Shown here one piece after another: positions 38,733 through 46,880 of a stretch of DNA of 64,000 nt. How positions within the stretch are numbered: position 1 is the first letter of the stretch; each line of letters opens with the position of its first letter. The notes below the pieces were generated by a model, which saw only the letters and a program-made list of their open reading frames with translations, searched no databases and was not told where the DNA came from. Both the position numbers and the translations under genes were made by a program. Location of the stretch: assembly GCF_014203555.1 (NCBI RefSeq), contig NZ_JACHJH010000006.1, positions 124,001 to 188,000 of the forward strand, read 5' to 3'. This DNA is from Streptomyces olivoverticillatus (GTDB lineage: Bacteria; Actinomycetota; Actinomycetes; Streptomycetales; Streptomycetaceae).

Positions 38733-41561
38733 ATGACCGACGACATGTCCCCTGCTGAGCGCTACGCCCTGGCACGGCAGCGCGCTGCGGAGCAGGCCAC
38801 CGCACTCGCTCCCTTCCGCGAGATGTACGACTTCGAGCTCGACCCCTTCCAGATAGAGGCGTGCCGCGCCCTGGAAGCGGGCAAGGGAGTGCTGGTCGCC
38901 GCGCCGACCGGCTCCGGCAAGACCATCGTGGGCGAGTTTGCCGTCCACCTGGCCCTCACCCAGGGCCGCAAATGCTTCTACACCACGCCCATCAAGGCGC
39001 TGTCGAACCAGAAGTACAACGACCTGGTGAGGCGCTACGGCGCCGCCAAGGTCGGCCTGCTCACCGGCGACAACAGCGTCAACGCCGATGCCCCGGTGCT
39101 GGTGATGACCACCGAGGTCCTGCGCAACATGCTCTACGCGGGCTCGCAGGCGCTCAACGGCCTCGGCCACGTGGTGATGGACGAGGTGCACTACCTCTCC
39201 GACCGATTCCGCGGCGCCGTCTGGGAGGAGGTCATCATCCACCTCCCGGAGTCGGTGACCCTGGTCTCCCTGTCCGCCACCGTCTCCAACGCCGAGGAGT
39301 TCGGCGACTGGCTGGACACCGTGCGCGGCGACACCGAAGTGATCGTCTCCGAGCACCGGCCCGTGCCGCTGTGGCAGCACGTCCTCGCCGGGCGGCGGAT
39401 GTACGACCTGTTCGAGGAGAAGGACACCCCCGACGGCCGCCCCGGCTCCGCCCGCCGCGAGGTCAACCCCGACCTGGTGCGGCTGGCCCGGATGGAGAAC
39501 AGCCGCCCCATGGGCGGCCGGGACCGCCGGCGCGGCCGCAATCTGCGCGAGGCCGACCGGGAGCGCGAGCGCCGCCAGCGCAGCCGCATCTGGACGCCCA
39601 GCCGGGTCGAGGTCATCGAGCGGCTCGACGCCGAGGGCCTGCTGCCGGCCATCACCTTCATCTTCAGCCGCGCCGGCTGCGAGGCCGCCGTCCAGCAGTG
39701 CCTCTACGCGGGCCTGCGGCTCAACGACGACGAGGCCCGCGCCCGCGTCCGCTCGATCGTCGAGGAGCGCTGCGCCGCCATCCCCGACGAAGACCTGCAC
39801 GTCCTGGGCTACTTCGAGTGGCTGGAGGGCCTGGAGCGGGGCATCGCCGCCCACCACGCGGGCATGCTGCCGACCTTCAAGGAGGTCGTCGAGGAGCTGT
39901 TCGTCAAGGGCCTGGTCAAGGCCGTCTTCGCCACCGAGACCCTGGCGCTGGGCATCAACATGCCCGCCCGCTCGGTCGTGCTGGAGAAGCTGGTGAAGTG
40001 GAACGGCGAACAGCATGCCGACATCACCCCCGGCGAGTACACCCAGCTCACCGGGCGCGCCGGGCGGCGCGGCATCGACGTCGAGGGCCATGCGGTGGTG
40101 CTGTGGCAGCGCGCCATGGATCCGGGAGCGCTCGCGGGCCTCGCCGGCACCCGCACGTATCCGCTGCGCTCCAGCTTCAAGCCCTCGTACAACATGGCCG
40201 TCAACCTGGTCTCGCAGTTCGGCCGGCACCGCTCGCGGGAGCTGCTGGAGACCTCCTTCGCCCAGTTCCAGGCCGACAAGTCCGTCGTCGGCATCTCCCG
40301 CCAGGTGCAGAAGAACGAGGAGGGGCTGGCCGGTTACCGCGAGGCGATCACCTGCCACCTCGGCGACTTCGACGAGTACGCACGGCTGCGCCGCGAGCTC
40401 AAGGACCGGGAGACCGAGCTCGCCAAGCAGGGCGCGGTGCAGCGCCGGGCCGCCGCGGCGACGGCGCTCGAGCGGCTCAAGCCGGGCGATGTGATCCACG
40501 TGCCGACGGGCAAGTACGCCGGGCTGGCGCTGGTGCTGGACCCGGGGCTGCCCGCCGGGCGCACCGACCGCCACCGCGGCTTCGAGCACCACGACGGGCC
40601 GCGCCCGCTGGTGCTGACCGCCGAGCGGCAGGTCAAGCGGCTGGCCGCGATCGACTTCCCGGTGCCCGTCGAGCCGCTGGAGCGGATGCGCATCCCCAAG
40701 TCGTTCAACCCGCGCAGCCCCCAGTCCCGCCGCGACCTCGCCTCCGCGCTGCGCACCAAGGCCGGGCACCTCGTGCCGGAGCGGCACCGCAAGTCCCGTG
40801 CGGCCGCCGCGGACGACACCGATATCGCCCGGCTGCGGACCGCGATCCGTGCGCATCCCTGCCATGGCTGCGACGAGCGCGAGGACCACGCCCGCTGGGC
40901 CGAGCGCTACCACCGTCTGCAGCGCGACACCCGCCAGCTGGAGCGGCGCATCGAGGGGCGTACGAACACCATCGCGCGCACCTTCGACCGCATCTGCGCG
41001 CTCCTGTCCGACCTGGACTACCTGCACGGCGACCAGGTGACGGAGGACGGCCGCCGGCTGGCCCGGCTCTACGGCGAGCTGGACCTGCTGGCCTCCGAGT
41101 GCCTGCGCGAGGGCGTCTGGGACGACCTCAAGCCCGCGGAGCTTGCGGCCTGTGCCTCGGCGCTGGTCTACGAGTCGCGGGCGGCCGACGACGCGGTGGC
41201 CCCGAAGCTGCCGACGGGCCCGGCCAAGGAGGCGCTGGCCGAGATGGTCCGCATCTGGGGCCGGCTGGACGCCCTGGAGGAGCAGCACAAGATCAACCAG
41301 GCGGAGGGCGTGGGGCAGCGGGAGCCGGACCTCGGCTTCGCCTGGCCCGCCTTCCGCTGGGCCTCCGGGCACGGCTTGGACGAGGTGCTGCGGGAAATCG
41401 AGATGCCCGCGGGCGACTTCGTCCGCTGGTCCAAGCAGCTGATCGACGTCCTGGGGCAGATCGCGGCGGCGGCGCCGACGGGCAGCCCGGTCGCGCGCAA
41501 CGCCCGCAAGGCGGTCGAGGGCCTGCTGCGCGGGGTCGTGGCGTACTCGTCGGTCGGGTAA
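38733..41561 (+). CDS. helY: Superfamily II helicase, HelY/Ski2-Mtr4-like
   Basis: A 942-residue ATP-dependent helicase, related to Ski2/Mtr4 RNA helicases and mycobacterial HelY. Motif I APTGSGKT lies near 59, Ia YTTPIKALSNQKYND near 80, DEVH box VVMDEVHYLSDRFRG near 148, motif III LSATVSNAEEF near 175, then motifs IV-VI with FIFSRAGCEAA, FATETLALGINMPARSV and QLTGRAGRRGID near 445. The C-terminal half holds a DSHCT domain (PTGPAKEALAEMVRIWGRLDAL). A strongly basic linker (about 250-285) may bind nucleic acid. No ribosome site; the promoter resembles the damage-type motif. Confidence 0.93.
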   Translation: MTDDMSPAERYALARQRAAEQATALAPFREMYDFELDPFQIEACRALEAGKGVLVAAPTGSGKTIVGEFAVHLALTQGRKCFYTTPIKALSNQKYNDLVRRYGAAKVGLLTGDNSVNADAPVLVMTTEVLRNMLYAGSQALNGLGHVVMDEVHYLSDRFRGAVWEEVIIHLPESVTLVSLSATVSNAEEFGDWLDTVRGDTEVIVSEHRPVPLWQHVLAGRRMYDLFEEKDTPDGRPGSARREVNPDLVRLARMENSRPMGGRDRRRGRNLREADRERERRQRSRIWTPSRVEVIERLDAEGLLPAITFIFSRAGCEAAVQQCLYAGLRLNDDEARARVRSIVEERCAAIPDEDLHVLGYFEWLEGLERGIAAHHAGMLPTFKEVVEELFVKGLVKAVFATETLALGINMPARSVVLEKLVKWNGEQHADITPGEYTQLTGRAGRRGIDVEGHAVVLWQRAMDPGALAGLAGTRTYPLRSSFKPSYNMAVNLVSQFGRHRSRELLETSFAQFQADKSVVGISRQVQKNEEGLAGYREAITCHLGDFDEYARLRRELKDRETELAKQGAVQRRAAAATALERLKPGDVIHVPTGKYAGLALVLDPGLPAGRTDRHRGFEHHDGPRPLVLTAERQVKRLAAIDFPVPVEPLERMRIPKSFNPRSPQSRRDLASALRTKAGHLVPERHRKSRAAAADDTDIARLRTAIRAHPCHGCDEREDHARWAERYHRLQRDTRQLERRIEGRTNTIARTFDRICALLSDLDYLHGDQVTEDGRRLARLYGELDLLASECLREGVWDDLKPAELAACASALVYESRAADDAVAPKLPTGPAKEALAEMVRIWGRLDALEEQHKINQAEGVGQREPDLGFAWPAFRWASGHGLDEVLREIEMPAGDFVRWSKQLIDVLGQIAAAAPTGSPVARNARKAVEGLLRGVVAYSSVG

Positions 41562-41567
41562 CGGCCT

Positions 41568-41600
41568 GCTGTGCCCCGGGCCTCGGGCCCGGGGCACAGC
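41568..41600. terminator. Hairpin between converging helY and surface-protein genes
   Basis: GCTGTGCCCCGGGCC (41568-41582) and GGCCCGGGGCACAGC (41586-41600) form a 15-bp perfect stem with a 3-base loop. Placed to end both genes, it shares the core TGTGCCCCGGG/CCCGGGGCACA with the hairpin after pafA. Confidence 0.7.
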
Positions 41601-41605
41601 CGTGC

Positions 41606-42010
41606 TCAGCCTTGGTCGCGGCGGCGCCTGGTCAGCAGATACGTGGCCACCGAGGCCAGGGTCGCGGCCAGCGCGGCCGTGCCTGCGATCACGATGGCCA
41701 GCTCGGTGGGAGAGATCCCCGAGCCGTCGCCCCCACCGTCGTCCCCGCTGTCGTCCTCGTTGTCGCTCGGGACGCCGTCCGCGTCGTCGTCCGGCGCCGG
41801 ATCGTCGGGGGTGTCGGTGTCTTCCTCGTCGAACGCCGGTGCTGCCACCGTGAGTCGGCCGTCGTGCCCCCCGGGCGCGGCCTGACCGTTCGTCATCACT
41901 GGGCGGTGCGGGCTCGGGAAGGCGGCGCCGGCTTCGGCGGCGGCCGTCAGCGCGAGGGCCGCCGCGGCCAGGCATGCCAGGGCGGTCTTGCCGGTTCGGT
42001 TGTACGTCAT
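41606..42010 (-). CDS. Asp-rich surface protein with signal peptide and C-terminal membrane anchor
   Basis: A 134-residue protein. The N-terminal signal peptide runs to about residue 30 (ALACLAAAALALTAAAEAGA). An extracytoplasmic segment is extremely acidic (DEEDTDTPDDPAPDDDADG, then DNEDDSGDDGGGDG, about 62-97). A C-terminal transmembrane helix (LAIVIAGTAALAATLASVATYLL) and a basic RRRRDQG stop-transfer tail follow. The acidic stretch could bind cations. No family name is recognised. It starts 5 bp after the siderophore-interacting protein gene and is therefore probably in the same iron-controlled operon. The ribosome site is weak. Confidence 0.75.
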   Translation of the reverse strand: MTYNRTGKTALACLAAAALALTAAAEAGAAFPSPHRPVMTNGQAAPGGHDGRLTVAAPAFDEEDTDTPDDPAPDDDADGVPSDNEDDSGDDGGGDGSGISPTELAIVIAGTAALAATLASVATYLLTRRRRDQG

Positions 42011-42015
42011 GGTGT

Positions 42016-42867
42016 TCAGGCCGCCGCTTCCGTCTCCTGCTCCGCCTCGACCTGTTGGTTCCACTCGCTTTTGGACGCCTGCCAGCCGTCCTCGTCATGG
42101 CCGCGCCGCCAGTAGCCGGACACCGACAGCCGCTCGCGGGGCACCTCGCGCTCCAGGCGCAGATGGCGGCGCAGCTCCTTCACGAAGCCCGCCTCACCGT
42201 GCACGAACACCTGCACGTCATCGGAGGGGAAGTCGAGCGAACGCACGGCGTCGACCAGCGCCCGGCCGACCGGCGCCCCGTCACGGTGCAGCCAGACGAT
42301 CTCCACGCCCGCGGGCAGCTCCAGCTTCTGCTCCTCCCGGGCGTCGGCGACCTCGACGAAGGCCCGGACCACCGCCCCCTCGGGCATCCGCTCCAGCGAG
42401 GCCGCGATGGCGGGCAGCGCGCTCTCGTCGCCTGCCAGCAGGTGCCAGCCGGCCGCCGGATCGGGGGCGTAGGCGCCGCCGGGCCCCCGGAAGAGGATCT
42501 CCTCGCCCGGCCGGACCCGCAGCGCCCACGGGCCCGCGAGGCCCTCGTCGCCGTGCACGACGAAGTCGATCGTGAGCTCCCCGGCCGCGCGGTCGAAGGA
42601 GCGCACCGTGTACGTCCGCGTCCGCGGCCACTGCTCGCGCGGCAGGTCGCGGCGGACGGCCTCGATGTCGAAGGGCTCGGGGTAGGTCACGCCCTCGACA
42701 GGGAAGAAGAGCTTGACGTAGTGGTCGGTGTACGTGCCGGCGCCGAACTCCGCGAGCCCCTCGCCGCCCAGCACCACCCGCATCATGTGCGGCGTCAGCC
42801 GCTCGGTGCGCACCACGTGCGCCCGGGTGACGTTCTGTTTCTTTCTCTGAACCGGACGGTCCGCCAT
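42016..42867 (-). CDS. Siderophore-interacting flavoprotein (ferric-siderophore reductase)
   Basis: A 283-residue SIP-family protein that reduces ferric siderophores in the cytoplasm to release iron. The FAD domain (about 15-135) includes RTRTYTVRSFD and LTIDFVVHGDEGLAGPWA near 88-115. The NAD(P)H-binding region (about 140-260) has LLAGDESALPAIAASLERMP and VFVHGEAGFVKELRRHLRLE, with SGYWRRGHDEDGW near the end. ATG 42867 has GGGGAGAA upstream. A DtxR/IdeR-type iron box lies 22 bp upstream, so derepression under iron starvation is expected. Confidence 0.93.
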   Translation of the reverse strand: MADRPVQRKKQNVTRAHVVRTERLTPHMMRVVLGGEGLAEFGAGTYTDHYVKLFFPVEGVTYPEPFDIEAVRRDLPREQWPRTRTYTVRSFDRAAGELTIDFVVHGDEGLAGPWALRVRPGEEILFRGPGGAYAPDPAAGWHLLAGDESALPAIAASLERMPEGAVVRAFVEVADAREEQKLELPAGVEIVWLHRDGAPVGRALVDAVRSLDFPSDDVQVFVHGEAGFVKELRRHLRLEREVPRERLSVSGYWRRGHDEDGWQASKSEWNQQVEAEQETEAAA

Positions 42868-42888
42868 GGCGTTTCTCCCCTGATCACC

Positions 42889-42907
42889 TGAAGTTAGGTC
42901 TACCTAA
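42889..42907 (-). promoter_or_regulatory. DtxR/IdeR (DmdR)-type iron box
   Basis: TGAAGTTAGGTCTACCTAA (given on the plus strand) matches 15 of 19 positions of TWAGGTWAGSCTWACCTWA. TTAGGTCTACCTAA inside it is itself a perfect palindrome, so a second register overlaps the first. It sits just upstream of the SIP gene. Confidence 0.7.
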
Positions 42908-42916
42908 GTTAACAGT

Positions 42917-43837
42917 TCACCGCTCCAGCGCGGTGAGCAGTCGCTGGAGCGAACCGCCCAGGCCCCAGCGCTCCGCGAGGGCCCCGAGCGCCTCGGCGTC
43001 GCGCGGGGCGCACGGCAGCGCCGCGTCGAACGGCGCCAGCGGCACGTCCGAGGCGACCCGCACCACCTTCGGCGCGACCGCCAGATAGGGCCGGGCCTCC
43101 TCCAGCCGCTTGCGCTGCGCCGGGCTCAGCTTGGCGGCCGGGTCGTCCACCGCGGCCAGGATCCCGGCCAGGTCGCCGAAGGAGGCCAGCAGCTTCGCCG
43201 CGGTCTTCTCGCCGATGCCCGGCACCCCCGGCAGCCCGTCGCTGGGGTCGCCGCGCAGCAGGGCCAGGTCCGCGTAGCCCGGCCCGTCCACGCCGTACTT
43301 CTCGCGCAGCACCGCCTCGTCCACCGCCTGCAGGGTGCCCACGCCCTTGACCGGGTAGAGCACCCGCACCCCGCGCCGGTCGTCGACGAGCTGGTAGAGG
43401 TCGCGGTCGCCGGTGACGATGTCCACCGGCCCGCGGGCCTGCCCGGCGAGCGTGCCGATCACGTCGTCGGCCTCGTACCCCATGGCGCCGACGCGGGCGA
43501 TGCCCACCGCGTCCAGCACGGCCTCGATCACCGGGACCTGGGGGGAGAGTGTGTCGGGGGTCTCCTCCTCGTCGGGCGCGCCCTCGATCTCCTCCGCGAC
43601 CCGGTGCGCCTTGTAGGACGGGATCAGCTCGACCCGCCACTGCGGGCGCCAGTCGAAGTCCATGCAGGCGACCAGGTCGTCGGGGTGGTGGTCCTGGACC
43701 AGGCGGGCGATGAAGTCGAGCAGGCCGCGGACCGCGTTCACGGGCGTGCCGTCGGGGGCCTTCACCGATTCCGGCACCCCGAAATAGGCGCGGAAGTACA
43801 GGGAAGCGGTGTCGAGGAGCATCAGGCGTCGGGTCAC
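42917..43837 (-). CDS. 5'-3' exonuclease (PolI N-terminal/FEN-type)
   Basis: A 306-residue stand-alone 5' nuclease that processes DNA flaps or RNA primers during repair and replication. Metal-binding acidic residues appear in LLDTASLYFRAYFG near 7, VACMDFDWRPQWR near 57, AMGYEADDVIGTLAGQA near 118 and DIVTGDRDLYQLVDD near 140. The helix-hairpin-helix GVPGIGEKTAAKLLASFG lies near 203. The start is GTG 43837 without a ribosome site; a damage-type promoter places transcription initiation at this codon. Position matches Rv2090 of M. tuberculosis (from memory). Divergent from the betaine transporter. Confidence 0.93.
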   Translation of the reverse strand: MTRRLMLLDTASLYFRAYFGVPESVKAPDGTPVNAVRGLLDFIARLVQDHHPDDLVACMDFDWRPQWRVELIPSYKAHRVAEEIEGAPDEEETPDTLSPQVPVIEAVLDAVGIARVGAMGYEADDVIGTLAGQARGPVDIVTGDRDLYQLVDDRRGVRVLYPVKGVGTLQAVDEAVLREKYGVDGPGYADLALLRGDPSDGLPGVPGIGEKTAAKLLASFGDLAGILAAVDDPAAKLSPAQRKRLEEARPYLAVAPKVVRVASDVPLAPFDAALPCAPRDAEALGALAERWGLGGSLQRLLTALER

Positions 43838-43843
43838 GCACCG

Positions 43844-43865
43844 ATCATGCCGTACCCCACCGACA
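43844..43865 (-). promoter_or_regulatory. PafBC/RecA-NDp-type promoter for the 5'-3' exonuclease
   Basis: On the minus strand TGTCGGTG (43865-43858), eight bases, CATGAT (43849-43844), then six bases to GTG 43837. The eight-base core TGTCRGTG and the spacing match exactly. The -10 departs from TANNNT only at its first base, and the leader length is zero. Confidence 0.65.
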
Positions 43866-43970
43866 TGTGAACCGGGTCACTGTTCCGTTTGCCCTGAATG
43901 ACCTGGGGCAGGCGCGAGCCGGAAGTGGGCCCGGCGGGGGACGGGCCGAAGTGCGACCCGAGAGGTTTAT

Positions 43971-45041
43971 GTGTCCAGGCTGAAGGCCGAGCACCTGTAC
44001 AAGGTGTTCGGCAGACGACCCGAAGCCGCCGTCCAGCGGCTCGAAGGCGGCGCGAGCCGCGACGAGCTGCGCGCCGACGGCACCACGGCGGCGGTCATCG
44101 ACGCCTCTTTCGAGGTCGAGGCCGGCCAGATCTTCGTGGTGATGGGTCTGTCCGGATCCGGCAAGTCCACGCTGCTGCGCATGCTGAACGGACTGCTGGA
44201 GCCGACCGCCGGACGCGTCCTGTACGACGGCCGGGACCTGACCGCCCTCTCCGCGCGCGAGCTGCGCGAGGTGCGCTCGCGCAACATCAGCATGGTCTTC
44301 CAGCACTTCGCCCTCTTCCCGCACCGCAGTGTGCTGGACAACGCCGCCTACGGCCTCGAGGTGCGCGGAGTGCCGCGCGAGGAGCGCCGCGAGCGGGCCG
44401 CCGAGGCCCTGGAGCTCGCCGGCCTCGGCGGCTGGGAGTCCTCCTGGCCCGACGAGCTGTCCGGCGGCATGCAGCAGCGCGTCGGCCTCGCCCGCGCGCT
44501 CGCCACCGACGCGGACCTGCTGCTGATGGACGAGTCCTTCTCCGCCCTGGACCCGCTGATCCGGCGCGATATGCAGGACCAGCTGCTGGACCTGCAGAAG
44601 CGGCTGAAGAAGACCATCGTCTTCATCACCCACGACCTCAACGAGGCCATGCGCCTGGGCGACCGCATCGCCGTGATGCGCGACGGCCGGATCGTCCAGA
44701 ACGGCACCGCCGAGGACATCCTGGTCCGCCCGGCCAACGACTACGTGGCCTCCTTCATCCAGGACGTGGACCGCTCCCGCGTGCTCACCGCCGGCTCGAT
44801 CATGGACCGGCCCGCCGGGGTGCCGGACGGCGCCACGACGGTCGGCACCGAGACGCCCGTCTCCGAGCTGTTCGCCCCCTTCTCGCACAGCGGCACCCCC
44901 GTCGCCGTCACCGACGAGCGGGGCGAGCTCGCCGGGGTCGTCACCCGGGACCGGCTGCTCGCCGCGCTCGCGGAGCCCGGTGCGGATCCCGGTGCGGATC
45001 CCTCCCCGGCGACCGGAGCGGAGGTGACCGCCCGTGCCTAG
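43971..45041 (+). CDS. Glycine betaine/proline-type ABC transporter ATP-binding protein
   Basis: A 356-residue ATPase of the OpuA/ProV group. Walker A VMGLSGSGKSTLLRMLNG lies near 62, the Q-loop in SMVFQHFALFPHRSV near 110, signature LSGGMQQRVGLARALA near 165, and Walker B LLLMDESFSALDP near 185, followed by the switch His in FITHDLNEA. The C-terminus (about 255-345) is a CBS-like region, which in this family senses ionic strength. It energises uptake of osmoprotectants. The GTG at 43971 has GAGAGG 5 bases upstream. Overlaps the fused permease gene by 8 bp. Confidence 0.93.
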   Translation: MSRLKAEHLYKVFGRRPEAAVQRLEGGASRDELRADGTTAAVIDASFEVEAGQIFVVMGLSGSGKSTLLRMLNGLLEPTAGRVLYDGRDLTALSARELREVRSRNISMVFQHFALFPHRSVLDNAAYGLEVRGVPREERRERAAEALELAGLGGWESSWPDELSGGMQQRVGLARALATDADLLLMDESFSALDPLIRRDMQDQLLDLQKRLKKTIVFITHDLNEAMRLGDRIAVMRDGRIVQNGTAEDILVRPANDYVASFIQDVDRSRVLTAGSIMDRPAGVPDGATTVGTETPVSELFAPFSHSGTPVAVTDERGELAGVVTRDRLLAALAEPGADPGADPSPATGAEVTARA

Positions 45042-46845
45042 GATCTCTCTCGGCGGCTGGGCCGAGGACGCGGTCGGCTGGCTGCAGTCCCACCTCTCCT
45101 GGCTCTTCGACGCCATCAACACCGTCCTGACCGGCATGTACGACGGCGTGAACGCCGCGCTCGGCGCGCCCGGCGCCCTGTTCACGGCCGGCATCCTCGC
45201 CGTCGTCGCCTGGTGGCTGCGCGGCCTGCTCGCCGGTGTCCTGGCCTTCGCGGGCCTGGCGCTGATCGACTCCCTCGGGCTGTGGCACCAGGCGATGGCG
45301 ACGCTCTCGCTCGTCCTGGTCGCCAGCGTCATCACGCTCGTCCTGGCCGTGCCGCTGGGCATCTGGGCCGCCCGCGACCGGCGGGTCAGCGGTGCGCTGC
45401 GGCCCGTCCTGGACGTCATGCAGACGATGCCCGCCTTCGTCTACCTGATCCCGGGCGTGATGTTCTTCTCGATCGGTCCCATGCCGGGCCTGATCGCCAC
45501 CATCGTCTTCTCCATGCCGCCCGGCGTGCGGATGACCGAGCTGGGCATCCGGCAGGTCGACGGCGAGCTCGTCGAGGCCGCCAAGGCCTTCGGCACCACC
45601 CCGCGCGACACCCTCTTGCGGGTGCAGCTGCCGCTCGCCCTGCCGACCATCATGGCGGGCGTCAACCAGGTCATCATGCTGGCCCTGTCCATGGTCGTCA
45701 TCGCCGGCATGGCGGGCGCGGGCGGCCTCGGCGAGGCCGTGTACGCGGCCGTCACCCAGGTGAACATCGGCGGGGGCGTCGAGAGCGGCCTCGCGGTCGT
45801 CGTCCTCGCCATGTACCTGGACCGGATGACCGGCGCCCTCGGCAAGCGGGTCTCCCCGCTCGGCCGCCGCGCCTCGGCCAAGGCGGCCGCCACGGCGGCC
45901 CGCCGCAGCCCGGCCTTCCTGAGCCACCGGCCCGGCACGGCCGTCGCCGCCGTCGGCGTCGTGGTCCTCGCGCTCGTCGCGGGCGGGATGCACCTGGTGA
46001 GCGACGACGGCGGACGGCAGAGCGTGGCCGCGGGCAAGAACGTGGGCCGGGGCCAGAGCATCAAGCTCGGCTACTTCCCCTGGGACGAGGCCGTCGCCGC
46101 CACCTACCTGTGGCAGAACGTCCTGGAGGAGCGCGGCTACAAGCCCGACGTCAAGCAGCTCGACCCGGGCCCGCTGTACACCGCCCTGGCGCAGGGGAAG
46201 ATGGACGTCCAGTTCGACTCCTGGCTGCCCACGACGCACAAGCAGTACATGGACCGCTACGGCGACAAGCTCAGCGACCTCGGCTCCTGGTACGGCCCCA
46301 CCTCGCTGGAGCTGACGGTGCCCTCCTACGTCAAGGGCGTCGACTCCCTCGCCGACCTCAAGGGCAAGAGCGCCCAGTTCGGCGGGAAGATCGTCGGCAT
46401 CGAGTCCAGCGCCGGGATGATGGGCAAGCTCAACGACACGGTCCTCAAGGCGTACGGGCTGGACGGGGAGTACAAGGTCGTCTCCTCCTCCACCTCCACG
46501 ATGCTCGCCGAGCTGGACCGGGCCATCAAGAAGAAGGAGCCCGTCGTCACCACCCTGTGGTCGCCGCACTGGGCGTACGACAAGTACGACCTGAAGAAGC
46601 TCAAGGACCCCAAGGGCGCCTGGGGCCAGGGCGAGCAGATCCACTCGGTCGGCAAGAAGGACTTCGCCAAGGACTTCCCGCGCGTCGCGCAGTGGGTGAA
46701 GGACTTCAAGATGTCCGACAAGGACCTGGCCTCCCTGGAGTCGGCGATCCAGGGCGGCGGCAAGGGCAAGGAGAAGGACTCCGCCCGCCGCTGGCTCGAC
46801 GCCCGCCCGGGCCTCGTCGACAAGCTGGCGCCCGTCGGGACTTAA
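45034..46845 (+). CDS. Glycine betaine ABC transporter permease fused to its substrate-binding domain
   Basis: A 603-residue fusion. Residues about 40-280 form the permease with several membrane helices and the EAA-type loop ELVEAAKAFGTTPRDTLLRVQLP. A basic linker and one further helix (about 305-325, GTAVAAVGVVVLALVAGGM) lead into an extracytoplasmic OpuAC-type domain (about 345-603) with SIKLGYFPWDEAVAATYLW and VVTTLWSPHWAYDKYDLKKL. The Trp/Tyr-rich pocket suits quaternary amines. It is translationally coupled to the ATPase (start inside its last codons). The fusion ties one binding domain to each permease subunit, as known for OpuA of Lactococcus. Confidence 0.93.
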   Translation: MPRISLGGWAEDAVGWLQSHLSWLFDAINTVLTGMYDGVNAALGAPGALFTAGILAVVAWWLRGLLAGVLAFAGLALIDSLGLWHQAMATLSLVLVASVITLVLAVPLGIWAARDRRVSGALRPVLDVMQTMPAFVYLIPGVMFFSIGPMPGLIATIVFSMPPGVRMTELGIRQVDGELVEAAKAFGTTPRDTLLRVQLPLALPTIMAGVNQVIMLALSMVVIAGMAGAGGLGEAVYAAVTQVNIGGGVESGLAVVVLAMYLDRMTGALGKRVSPLGRRASAKAAATAARRSPAFLSHRPGTAVAAVGVVVLALVAGGMHLVSDDGGRQSVAAGKNVGRGQSIKLGYFPWDEAVAATYLWQNVLEERGYKPDVKQLDPGPLYTALAQGKMDVQFDSWLPTTHKQYMDRYGDKLSDLGSWYGPTSLELTVPSYVKGVDSLADLKGKSAQFGGKIVGIESSAGMMGKLNDTVLKAYGLDGEYKVVSSSTSTMLAELDRAIKKKEPVVTTLWSPHWAYDKYDLKKLKDPKGAWGQGEQIHSVGKKDFAKDFPRVAQWVKDFKMSDKDLASLESAIQGGGKGKEKDSARRWLDARPGLVDKLAPVGT

Positions 46846-46880
46846 GGGCGCAGTCTGACGAACAGGCGTACGGTGGGGTG

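Noticed and set aside
37770..42098. 1442-codon minus-strand frame across the lipid kinase and helY genes
   Set aside because: Antisense to two well-supported genes, low-complexity translation, no ribosome site.
44970..45010. Short direct repeat GGTGCGGATCCC in the ATPase gene
   Set aside because: Two copies encoding Gly-Ala-Asp-Pro in a disordered C-terminal tail; ordinary low-complexity coding sequence.
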